Source of the DNA: a virus
Reading direction: 5' to 3' (one strand)
Length of the DNA: 22,159 nt
IMG/VR virus record: IMGVR_UViG_3300038825_000698
Coordinates: 3,296 to 25,454 of that record
Shown: positions 1 to 5,022 of the stretch, piece by piece
Layout: every line of letters begins with the position of its first letter
How positions within the stretch are numbered: position 1 is the stretch's first letter
The notes under the pieces: generated by a model
What the model was told of the DNA's origin: nothing
The model's database searches: none
What the model saw: only the letters and a program-made list of their open reading frames with translations
Program-made: the position numbers and the translations under genes

Positions 1-92
1 GTCTTCATCGTCTGTTCCCCATCAATCACAATCAGGAACCCGTCGTTCCTAGGAACCAGCAAAATTTGAGCTTTGCGCGGCTTTTCTCCCAT
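1..92 (-). CDS. Partial unknown protein (5' end only)
   Basis: The first 30 codons of a minus-strand gene run off the left edge of the window. The reading begins MGEKPRKAQILLVPRNDGFL and continues with IVIDGEQTMK. The ATG is at 92-90, with a GGGGA Shine-Dalgarno about 4 nt upstream and AAGGGA further out. It overlaps the end of the preceding gene by 44 nt in another frame, in keeping with the close packing of this operon. No stop occurs before the edge and the codons look like real protein. Too little is visible to assign a function. The gene could alternatively start at the ATG at 8, but the upstream frame stays open with sensible residues, so the earlier start is preferred. Confidence 0.5.
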   Translation of the reverse strand, partial: MGEKPRKAQILLVPRNDGFLIVIDGEQTMK

Positions 93-504
93 CGTCCCCA
101 TCCCTTATGAACGTAAAGTCGTTTATGTCGAACATCGCGACCAGATTGGTTTCATCTGTCCCCCGGTCGGTCCTGCCGCCGATCTCGACGTCGAAGTCGC
201 ATTCGAAGCTGATGAAGCCAACGCCATCAGTCCAGCGCACGATCAGAAACGTCTTCAGCCCGGAATTGCGACCAATCTGGCGGGCCGTCAGTACCTTTTC
301 CAGCCCGATCATCACCCGCTGATATTTACGCCAGGACGATGATCTGACCTTCACCTCGCACAAAGCGAAGACCTTGCGGCCCCGGATCAGCGCGTGATCT
401 AGGCTGTGGAAATGTGGCAGCTTAAAGGCTTCGCACCGCCATTTCCCGCAGACTTCGTTCATCGTCAGCATTTCATTGCTGCGGTCGGCGCTAGTCTCGC
501 GCAT
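49..504 (-). CDS. PD-(D/E)XK-like phage nuclease-fold protein
   Basis: A 151-residue protein, last complete gene of the leftmost minus-strand operon. Residues 36-52 contain an Asp (SLDHALI) followed by a hydrophobic strand ending in CEVK (E50, K52), the D...E-x-K arrangement of PD-(D/E)XK nucleases. A conserved-looking KYQRVMIGLEK helix and FLIVRWTDGVGFI strand follow. I have seen this layout (EVKVR, then a Lys/Tyr-rich helix, then LLVRWTDGV) in uncharacterised phage proteins, but the biochemical role is not known to me. The ATG at 504 has a good GAGAGG Shine-Dalgarno about 7 nt upstream and overlaps the methyltransferase stop by 14 nt, so the two are probably translated together. The last 50 residues, after the strand, are Asp/Gly-rich and not recognised. 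Confidence 0.72.
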   Translation of the reverse strand: MRETSADRSNEMLTMNEVCGKWRCEAFKLPHFHSLDHALIRGRKVFALCEVKVRSSSWRKYQRVMIGLEKVLTARQIGRNSGLKTFLIVRWTDGVGFISFECDFDVEIGGRTDRGTDETNLVAMFDINDFTFIRDGDDGRKAAQSSNFAGS

Positions 505-1480
505 TTTCTGCCTCTCTAATTGCGTAAAGAATACGCGCCGCCACCTGTGGCACGATGCTGTTTCCTAGTTGTTTAAGTCGGTGTACCCGACCGGGTATCC
601 CATTAGCCACTCGACGAATTGCGGGTTCAGGCTCCCACCAGCGGCCGTCTGTAAATCTATCCCGCGCTTCTGTCCGCTGTCCCTGCGTTGCACCGTCGAT
701 TGATTGACCACCAGATCGGCAGACCTCGGCCCCCTGTTGCTGGCATCCGGCGTTGGCCACATCCTCACTGCATCGGTCAATGCTGTCTGAACCTGTTTGC
801 CTGTATTTTTGCTGTGCGGTTTGCTGATGCCGTCCCACGGCGTCCCATCGGCGTTGACCAGCTCCCCACTCTCTGTCGTCTTGTTCGCTGCTGGCGTTGG
901 CCACATCCGCACTGCGCCGCCGAGTGTCGTCCCACGGTTGGTTCCGATTGTCTTGCCTTGGCCCCGGACTTGCGGGTTGTCCTGCGTCGTCGCTGTGGGC
1001 CACAATCCAGCATCGGTCGCGTCTGTGCGGGGCATCTGCGGCGACAGCCGGAATAACGTAGCACCGGCTGGTGTAGCCTGCGGCTTCCAAGTCAGATAGC
1101 ACCGTGTCGAGGCCCATAGTGATGTGGCCAGCAACATTTTCTCCAATGACCCAGCGGGGCCGGACAGCTTCGATAACTCTAAGCATTTCAGGCCAGAGGT
1201 GTCGGTCATCTTGATCGCCTCGCCTGACCCCGGCAAGCGAGAAGGGCTGGCAGGGATATCCCCCTGTGATGATGTCAACCATTCCTCTAAATCGATCTGC
1301 GTCATTTGCAAGCTCCCTTATATCCCCGATGATCTCTGTGTCAGGCCAGTGCTTCCGCAAGACCTTCTGCGCGTGTTCGTCATATTCACAGAACGCGACA
1401 GTCTCAAAGCCGCCGACCAGCTTCTCGCCAGCGTAGCTGAAACCGCCAATCCCAGCGAATAGATCAAGCATTCGAAGCAT
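491..1480 (-). CDS. dcm: DNA (cytosine-5) methyltransferase
   Basis: A 329-residue C5-cytosine methyltransferase, which transfers methyl from S-adenosylmethionine to cytosine in a short DNA target. Motif I is DLFAGIGG (6-13). Motif IV is GGYPCQPFS with catalytic C77. Motif VI is ENV (114-116). Motif VIII is HRRDRCW (152-158). Motif X is LGNSIVPQVA (305-314). The target-recognition region (about 165-290) is polar, repetitive (VANA-type repeats at 160, 193, 241 and 291) and unusually rich in Gln, Arg and Asp for a folded domain. All catalytic motifs are intact and the length is normal for phage enzymes. Start ATG 1480; GGGAG lies about 10 nt upstream, inside the preceding nuclease gene, which it overlaps by 17 nt. 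Most likely it protects phage DNA from host restriction. The recognition sequence cannot be read from the protein. An alternative frame inside the gene also looks coding. Confidence 0.95.
   Translation of the reverse strand: MLRMLDLFAGIGGFSYAGEKLVGGFETVAFCEYDEHAQKVLRKHWPDTEIIGDIRELANDADRFRGMVDIITGGYPCQPFSLAGVRRGDQDDRHLWPEMLRVIEAVRPRWVIGENVAGHITMGLDTVLSDLEAAGYTSRCYVIPAVAADAPHRRDRCWIVAHSDDAGQPASPGPRQDNRNQPWDDTRRRSADVANASSEQDDREWGAGQRRWDAVGRHQQTAQQKYRQTGSDSIDRCSEDVANAGCQQQGAEVCRSGGQSIDGATQGQRTEARDRFTDGRWWEPEPAIRRVANGIPGRVHRLKQLGNSIVPQVAARILYAIREAENARD
565..1305 (-). CDS. Overprinted WPTP-repeat protein inside the methyltransferase gene
   Basis: A 246-codon frame on the same strand as dcm, shifted by one base, lying wholly inside it (methyltransferase residues about 59-305). 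The ATG at 1305 has a clear AAGGGAG Shine-Dalgarno with 7-8 nt spacing. The product contains features I recognise from many uncharacterised phage proteins: an N-terminal SQGDIPASPS...PGSGEA stretch, TRCYLTWKPQATPAG, LFRLSPQMPRTDATDAGLWPT, two MWPTP units, and a C-terminal LNPQFVEWLMGYPVGYTDL. The methyltransferase VANAS motif and the WPTPA motif are the same bases read in two frames. No biochemical function is known to me for this family. It could be a true second protein, or a recurrent shadow frame that has been annotated because its partner is conserved. The dedicated ribosome-binding site favours real expression. Confidence 0.6.
   Translation of the reverse strand: MTQIDLEEWLTSSQGDIPASPSRLPGSGEAIKMTDTSGLKCLELSKLSGPAGSLEKMLLATSLWASTRCYLTWKPQATPAGATLFRLSPQMPRTDATDAGLWPTATTQDNPQVRGQGKTIGTNRGTTLGGAVRMWPTPAANKTTESGELVNADGTPWDGISKPHSKNTGKQVQTALTDAVRMWPTPDASNRGPRSADLVVNQSTVQRRDSGQKRGIDLQTAAGGSLNPQFVEWLMGYPVGYTDLNN
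749..915. repeat. Short direct repeat in the methyltransferase target-recognition region
   Basis: Two 23-nt copies, 749-771 and 893-915, share GGCGTTGGCCACATCC followed by T or G and then CACTGC. A third, more diverged copy with GTGGGCCACAATCC lies near 990-1010. On the minus strand each unit encodes VANA or VAHS in the methyltransferase frame and WPTP or WPTA in the overprinted frame. Tandem growth of this unit probably lengthened the recognition region. Confidence 0.7.
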
Positions 1481-1916
1481 CGGCCATAAGCTCCCGGACG
1501 ATCATCATCGCTGTGGTCACATCATCAAATTCTACAGCATAGCCCCAATCGAATTCAGCATCGACGCGGGCGCTGTGGTAATTGTGCGGCAGGCCAGCCT
1601 TCATCACGGCTTCGATGGGCATCCGCCACCGCCACGGGTGTCGGTCATAGCGATAGACCAACAGGGGCAGCTTACCAGCGGCTTCAGCTGCGGCACAGAC
1701 TTGATCCCACCATTTAGGATCAGGTCGGCCCCGTGTTTTGCCGTATCTTTTCACCTCGACCACAAACGGGAAGTCGCATTCGTCACAGATCAGATCGCCG
1801 CGATCTGCCTGCCGGAATTGCTCAATGTCTCTTTTGAAGGTCAGGCCCAGCTGTTCATACAGGATGCCCTGAACTTCGTATTCTCCAGAGCGGCCTTTTG
1901 TGCGCGGATTGGTCAT
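1464..1916 (-). CDS. Holliday junction resolvase-like PD-(D/E)XK nuclease
   Basis: A 150-residue basic protein starting MTNPRTKGRSGEYEVQ. It shows the order expected for Hjc-like and related phage resolvases: an early Glu (E12 or E14) in the first helix, D41 in RGDLI, then E54-V-K56 in a beta strand, and a WWDQVCAAAE helix with Q72. A strand KLPLLVYRYDR follows. Such enzymes cleave branched DNA during recombination or before packaging. The frame is open upstream to 2036, but ATG 1916 is preferred because AAAGGGG lies about 7 nt ahead and the conserved fold starts there. The upstream portion would run through the divergent promoter region. It is the first gene of the operon and overlaps dcm by 17 nt. 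A structure-dependent or RNA-directed role cannot be excluded. Confidence 0.78.
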   Translation of the reverse strand: MTNPRTKGRSGEYEVQGILYEQLGLTFKRDIEQFRQADRGDLICDECDFPFVVEVKRYGKTRGRPDPKWWDQVCAAAEAAGKLPLLVYRYDRHPWRWRMPIEAVMKAGLPHNYHSARVDAEFDWGYAVEFDDVTTAMMIVRELMADASNA

Positions 1917-2004
1917 TTCGATCCCCTTTCGTCGGCATTGTTGGCCGATCATCCCCACCAATGCAATATATTTGTTGCGCGGGGTGGGAACAGTCGTTAC
2001 TCCT
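1917..2004. promoter_or_regulatory. Divergent intergenic promoter region
   Basis: These 88 bases separate the resolvase-like gene (leftward) from the exonuclease gene (rightward), so promoters for both early operons should lie here. An AT-rich AATATATTT core at 1965-1973 is the only good -10-like sequence on either strand. No -35 box with ideal spacing is obvious. A shorter inverted repeat TCGGC/GCCGA (1932-1936 and 1944-1948) lies next to the resolvase-side ribosome-binding site. Confidence 0.55.
1954..1988. promoter_or_regulatory. Interrupted dyad, candidate operator
   Basis: CCCACC (1954-1959), GCAA (1963-1966), TTGC (1975-1978) and GGTGGG (1983-1988) form a two-part inverted repeat centred near 1971, with the AT-rich core in the middle. 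The inner and outer arms share the same centre to within half a base. This is the architecture of a dimeric repressor site covering a promoter. The binding protein is not encoded in this window. Confidence 0.45.
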
Positions 2005-2856
2005 ATGGCTATGACAGACATTTGGAAACAAGCCAATATCGATCACCTGTCGGCGTCCCAGCTTCTTCGGACGCCTGCGAAATGGGTCTTCGATTATCTC
2101 TATCTTTCACCCGGCGAACGGATGCGACAAGGCGTTGGCTGGCGGGCGCACCTAGGTTCAGCCTGCCACGATGCTATGCAGAACATCCTTTGCGACGGGC
2201 TAGATTTCGAAACATCGATCAAGGCTGGCAAAATCTATTACGACGACTGCATATCTGACGAAGGCGAAGATATGCGCGTTAGGCTGCGGCAAGCCATCCC
2301 CGGCATCATTGAGAACGGCACGCGCGTTTTGTCCGATGGCGGGTTTGCAAACAGCACGCCGGAGCAAGCGATCAGCGTCGAGCTTCCTGGCGTGGCCGTG
2401 CCGGTCATCGGCTTCATCGATATGATGCAAAAGACAAGCTCCGGCGGGATCGTGTCGGCCGAAATCAAAACGAAGGGGCCGAAGAAGACCGGCATCCGCA
2501 AGGATGGCACGCAAGGGTGGGGCAAAGCCTCTATCCCTAAAAAGCCGGAATGGTCCCACGTTTGCCAATCAGCGATTTACAATCTGGCAGTCGGCGGCGA
2601 TAGCGTCATTGCATACGCCGCAGAACACGATGCCGTGATCTTCACCGCTGATAACTGCGACGAATTAAAGCCATCGGGGCTTGCCGAAGCTTTGGAAGAA
2701 ATGCGCCAGCGTGCGCTGCTGCGGCAGAACCTGCTGACGATCAGCACCGATCCGAAACAGCTGACCACCATCATTGATCCAGATTGGCGGCATATGTATC
2801 AGTGGAAGATCAAAGACGAATTTTTAGCGAGGGCAAAAGAACTATGGCAACAGTGA
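2005..2856 (+). CDS. RecB/Cas4-like PD-(D/E)XK phage exonuclease
   Basis: A 283-residue nuclease (281 if ATG 2011 is used) with the full motif set of RecB-type exonucleases. Counting from ATG 2005, these are GSACHDAM with H55, D139 in GFIDMM, E153-I-K155 in VSAEIKTK, and Q188-x3-Y192 in the C-terminal helix QSAIYNL. In phages this fold resects double-stranded DNA to give 3' single strands for an annealing protein, and an ERF annealase is the next gene, overlapping by 13 nt. The frame is open back to 1900, but that part runs through the palindromic promoter region and does not resemble protein. No strong Shine-Dalgarno precedes either ATG, so translation initiation may be weak or leaderless. 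It is the first gene of the rightward early operon. Confidence 0.83.
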   Translation: MAMTDIWKQANIDHLSASQLLRTPAKWVFDYLYLSPGERMRQGVGWRAHLGSACHDAMQNILCDGLDFETSIKAGKIYYDDCISDEGEDMRVRLRQAIPGIIENGTRVLSDGGFANSTPEQAISVELPGVAVPVIGFIDMMQKTSSGGIVSAEIKTKGPKKTGIRKDGTQGWGKASIPKKPEWSHVCQSAIYNLAVGGDSVIAYAAEHDAVIFTADNCDELKPSGLAEALEEMRQRALLRQNLLTISTDPKQLTTIIDPDWRHMYQWKIKDEFLARAKELWQQ

Positions 2857-3305
2857 AAGAAACGCTTTTCGACGCGCTCGGAGCATTCCGGGCTGCGACG
2901 ACTGTCGGCAAGTCGGGAAAGAACCCGATGTTCAAGTCAGAATATACGACGCTGGGAGACGTTCTGACGGCTCTGGCTGATGTTGGCAAATACGGCCTCG
3001 GCTTTGAACAGCATCTGCACGATGGCCAGCTTGTGACGACCGTCGTTCATCTGAAGACAGGTGAAAGCTTCAGCAGCGCTATGGTGCTGCATCCAGAGAA
3101 ACAGACGCCGCAGTCATTGATTGCCGCTGTCACCTATTACCGTCGGGTTCAACTGATGACAATGTTCGGCTTAAACGCCGATGACGATGATGGTAATCTA
3201 GCCAGTAGCGACAGGGGTTCCTCCCTTGCTTCTGGCGCTACCCCGTCCGGCTCTGCTAGTTCCTCCGCAGGGTCGGGCGGGACGTCTAATCAAATTGGCT
3301 TTTAG
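2844..3305 (+). CDS. erf: ERF-family single-strand annealing protein
   Basis: A 153-residue protein of the ERF superfamily, whose members anneal complementary single strands in phage recombination and genome circularisation. Diagnostic stretches are KNPMFKSEYTTLGDVL near residue 25, GLGFEQ, a TTVVHLKTGE strand, PQSLIAAVTYYRRVQLMTMFGL and an acidic ADDDDGN end to the core. After about residue 120 comes a Ser/Gly/Ala-rich linker and a terminal NQIGF, reminiscent of the disordered tails of annealases and single-strand binding proteins. At 153 residues it is short for the family (usually about 180-220), because the C-terminal part is reduced. ATG 2844 lies inside the exonuclease end, with GAGGG 10-11 nt upstream. 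The frame extends to 2784, but the ERF core begins at 2844. Confidence 0.88.
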   Translation: MATVKETLFDALGAFRAATTVGKSGKNPMFKSEYTTLGDVLTALADVGKYGLGFEQHLHDGQLVTTVVHLKTGESFSSAMVLHPEKQTPQSLIAAVTYYRRVQLMTMFGLNADDDDGNLASSDRGSSLASGATPSGSASSSAGSGGTSNQIGF

Positions 3306-3317
3306 AAGGGATACCCA

Positions 3318-3575
3318 ATGCCAGAACAGTATGACAACACCGATCGCGGCGCTTTGTTCAAGAATGACAAAAAGACAAAGCCCACCCAGCCGGATTACAC
3401 CGGGCGGGTCAACGTCAAGGGCGTCGACCAGCGTCTGTCGGGCTGGATACAAACCAGCCAGAGCGGGCTGACTTATCTGTCGCTGAAATGCGAAGACCCG
3501 TTGCCGCCGCGTGACGAAGCCGCCCCGGCTGACAAGCCAACGGTCGAAGAACTCAATGACGAAGTCCCCTTCTGA
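3318..3575 (+). CDS. Small conserved phage protein, unknown function
   Basis: An 85-residue soluble protein with a strong AGAAGGGAT Shine-Dalgarno 6 nt before ATG 3318. The N-terminal pattern DNTDRGALFKNDKKTKPTQPDYTGRVNV, followed by LSGWIQTSQSGLTYLSLK, is one I recognise from short uncharacterised phage proteins near recombination and replication genes. The core looks like a small beta-rich fold. The C-terminus (PPRDEAAPADKPTVEELNDEVPF) is acidic and ends in EVPF, similar to the acidic tips with a terminal Phe of single-strand binding proteins. That suggests, but does not prove, a protein-docking tail. It sits 12 nt after the ERF gene and probably belongs to the same recombination operon. 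Confidence 0.75.
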   Translation: MPEQYDNTDRGALFKNDKKTKPTQPDYTGRVNVKGVDQRLSGWIQTSQSGLTYLSLKCEDPLPPRDEAAPADKPTVEELNDEVPF

Positions 3576-3783
3576 ATTGCCGTTCCGGCGTCATTTCTCG
3601 CGCTTCGTATCGTGCGAGCTTTGCGGGCAGCAGACACGGGGCCGCATCTGGCCCGGTGATCCTGCTGTCGTCAAATGCGGAAGCTGCCACGGGGTCCTGA
3701 CAAATGCGCCGGAAGAAGAAGATCATCAAACGGGAGCCTCGGCCGCATCAATGCCATTGGTGCGGTCGGGCCTTCGATCTTAA
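3556..3783 (+). CDS. Small zinc-ribbon protein, putative
   Basis: A 75-residue frame starting MTKSPSELPFRRHF, overlapping the preceding gene by 20 nt. It contains CELC near residue 20 and CGSC near residue 42, separated by 18 residues: two CxxC knuckles of a zinc ribbon. The tail after EEEDHQ is low complexity and overlaps the next frame. No strong Shine-Dalgarno is visible; reinitiation from the upstream gene is likely. The role is unknown. The C-terminal 27 residues share DNA with another plausible gene, so only the first two thirds need be under selection. Confidence 0.55.
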   Translation: MTKSPSELPFRRHFSRFVSCELCGQQTRGRIWPGDPAVVKCGSCHGVLTNAPEEEDHQTGASAASMPLVRSGLRS

Positions 3784-3958
3784 CGGTTACGGATGGGTGG
3801 CAGACGGAAACGGTGACCTGCTGCACCTTGAATGCCACGCCAAACGGTGGAGAGAATACCTTGCCCAGAACACGGAAACAGATCGAACAGATCGCAATCG
3901 ACAAGAACATCGAACCGCCGAAAACGCGGACGCGTTCGGGCTATGGGCTGACCGCTGA
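3704..3958 (+). CDS. Small zinc-finger protein, putative
   Basis: An 84-residue basic protein starting MRRKKKIIKREPRP. CHWC near residue 17 and HLEC near residue 41 form a CxxC...HxxC zinc-binding set, in a layout common in phage-encoded small zinc fingers (CxWCG...C/H...C). It overlaps the upstream zinc-ribbon frame by 80 nt and the next frame by 98 nt. The last 30 residues (NTETDRTDRNRQEHRTAENAD) are polar and may be spacer dictated by the overlapping gene. A possible role is DNA or RNA binding or modulation of host transcription; nothing in the sequence specifies a partner. Confidence 0.58.
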   Translation: MRRKKKIIKREPRPHQCHWCGRAFDLNGYGWVADGNGDLLHLECHAKRWREYLAQNTETDRTDRNRQEHRTAENADAFGLWADR

Positions 3959-4103
3959 AAGTATGGAGCCGGGCGACAGTGTTTTTTTTAGCAGCCGCGT
4001 TGAAAGGCAAAGAATGATCGATGCCTTCCGTTATCGCGGGATCAGATATGCCAGCCGCAAAACAGAGAACGGCTTAGGGTGGCGCATCTGGCGGCTGACC
4101 TAA
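3861..4103 (+). CDS. Small phage protein, unknown function
   Basis: An 80-residue frame that most likely begins at TTG 3861, which has GGAG 8 nt upstream. The frame is open to 3675, but that part is out of character and overlaps two other small genes. The product runs from PRTRKQIEQIAIDKNIEPPKTR through MEPGDSVFF to RQRMIDAFRYRGIRYASRK and ends in GWRIWRLT. The MEPGDSVFF...RYASR...GWRIWR pattern resembles short phage proteins that pair a PGDSV strand with a C-terminal strand, of unknown function. It is the last gene of the rightward operon, and its stop lies 30 nt before the terminator hairpin. Confidence 0.6.
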   Translation: MPRTRKQIEQIAIDKNIEPPKTRTRSGYGLTAESMEPGDSVFFSSRVERQRMIDAFRYRGIRYASRKTENGLGWRIWRLT

Positions 4104-4132
4104 TACCGGGCCAATTCGGTCGTGTCCGGTAT

Positions 4133-4169
4133 ACCCCCGGCGGATCACTCCGCTGGGGGTTTCTTATTT
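4133..4169 (+). terminator. Intrinsic terminator ending the rightward operon
   Basis: A 12-bp stem with one G-T pair (4133-4144 with 4149-4160) closes a TCAC loop. ACCCCC and GGGGGT form its base, followed on the plus strand by TTTCTTATTT. It lies between converging genes and overlaps the last bases of the holin gene. Read leftward, the stem lacks a U-tract, so it should work mainly for plus-strand transcripts. A weaker ACCGG/CCGGT pairing (4105-4109 and 4126-4130) precedes it. Confidence 0.9.
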
Positions 4170-4526
4170 CTTGACGCCCTTGAAGCTATCGACAACGCCG
4201 CCGCCAAAATAGAAGCCAAGAATGATCAGCATCGCATAATTTATGCTGAACTGTTCCATCACCTTCGTCACCGCGTCCGGGTCACCATAGCCCGTGATCG
4301 TCATCGACAGGACCAAAACATAGCTGGCAAGGAACGTCGCCCCAAACATCAGCGCCAAATAGCGTTGCGCGATCTTGAACGGGGCATAGGCATTCATCAG
4401 GTCGATGCGGGCTTTGCTTTTGGCCGCGACTTCTTCTTCGGTGCTGGTGTGAATGTCATCGATCAAGTTCAGCCCCTGCTTGATGACATCGCCCGATCCT
4501 AGGATTTTTGCCAATACTGCGAACAT
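4164..4526 (-). CDS. Holin, 3TM gene-transfer-agent type
   Basis: A 120-residue membrane protein with hydrophobic spans LALMFGATFLASYVLVLSM (about 58-76) and YAMLIILGFYFGGGVV (about 96-111), a basic C-terminus SFKGVKK, and an acidic N-terminal helix. The arrangement and the LIILGFYFGG end fit the GTA_holin_3TM family, which permeabilises the inner membrane for endolysin action. The start is set by AGAGGTGA upstream of two tandem ATGs (4529 and 4526); 4526 has the better 7-nt spacing. The start overlaps the stop of the preceding small gene, and the M15 endolysin lies one gene upstream, forming a lysis cassette. It is the last gene of the late operon. Confidence 0.8.
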   Translation of the reverse strand: MFAVLAKILGSGDVIKQGLNLIDDIHTSTEEEVAAKSKARIDLMNAYAPFKIAQRYLALMFGATFLASYVLVLSMTITGYGDPDAVTKVMEQFSINYAMLIILGFYFGGGVVDSFKGVKK

Positions 4527-4705
4527 CATTTCACCTCTCTGTCTGTGGGGAAGCATAGCATTTCGTTATTGATCGGCTGGCGTTCCGACCAATTAATATA
4601 CGTCCCGGCCACGTGACATTGCGCCATCGTGTCGTGCCGCGACAGCACCTTGACCGATAGATCGCCGTCGACGCTGGCAATCACCATAAGCAAAAGCCAC
4701 TGCAT
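4526..4705 (-). CDS. Small exported or membrane-anchored protein
   Basis: A 59-residue protein beginning MQWLLLMVIASV, a short hydrophobic N-terminus that could be a signal or anchor, followed by a polar domain with two Cys (in MAQCHVAG and EMLCFPTD). ATG 4705 overlaps the endolysin stop as TGATG. The pattern of a hydrophobic start, two cysteines and a small periplasmic domain also occurs in the protein at 5969-6163, so the two may be distant relatives. Lying between endolysin and holin, it may be lysis-associated, but no known family is recognised. Confidence 0.68.
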   Translation of the reverse strand: MQWLLLMVIASVDGDLSVKVLSRHDTMAQCHVAGTYINWSERQPINNEMLCFPTDREVK

Positions 4706-5022
4706 CAATAGGACCAGATATTCGGGCGGGGGCCGCCCGTAAACGTGTCGAGATGCAGGAACCGTCCCGAACCCTTCTGTGCCACGCCAATGCCCGTGAA
4801 ACCGTGCTTCAGTGCAAGTGCCAGGACGTCATAAGCTTCGCGCCCTGACACTGCTATATCGCACGCTATGCCTCGCGTATGAACGCCCGGCTGTGCCTTG
4901 CTGGCCTCAATGCTACGCAGGGCTTGCAAGCGGCGCATAAAATCCGCCTGCATCCGGCATTCGCCTGTCTGCGTGCAGCGAAATTCCGCTTCATCAAAAT
5001 TCGCATATTTCGACCAATCCAT
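4705..5022 (-). CDS. Endolysin, M15-type zinc peptidase
   Basis: A 105-residue peptidase of the M15 D-Ala-D-Ala/L-Ala-D-Glu group, which cuts peptide cross-links in murein. The metal-binding set is visible: H48 and D55 in VHTRGIACDIAV, and H90 in RFLHLDTFTG. RMQADFMRRLQALR near the N-terminus and the GPRPNIWSY end are typical of the phage M15_3 form. The protein has no signal peptide, so it would need the nearby holin to reach its substrate. It overlaps the upstream nuclease gene by 29 nt and the next gene by one base (TGATG). Family assignment is firm; exact bond specificity is not visible. Confidence 0.88.
   Translation of the reverse strand: MDWSKYANFDEAEFRCTQTGECRMQADFMRRLQALRSIEASKAQPGVHTRGIACDIAVSGREAYDVLALALKHGFTGIGVAQKGSGRFLHLDTFTGGPRPNIWSY

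Noticed and set aside
777-1064. The third same-strand frame inside the methyltransferase gene (95 codons)
   Set aside because: Arg/Gln/Cys-rich with no recognisable stretch and no ribosome-binding site, unlike the other alternative frame, so it looks like a true shadow.
1916-2036. N-terminal extension of the resolvase-like gene and mirrored extension of the exonuclease gene through the intergenic region
   Set aside because: Both run through the palindromic promoter region, and the translated residues do not match either family. Internal starts fit the folds, with a good ribosome-binding site on the resolvase side.
4104-4169. The terminator acting in both directions
   Set aside because: Read leftward, the stem is followed by a mixed sequence without a U-tract, so only plus-strand termination is supported.
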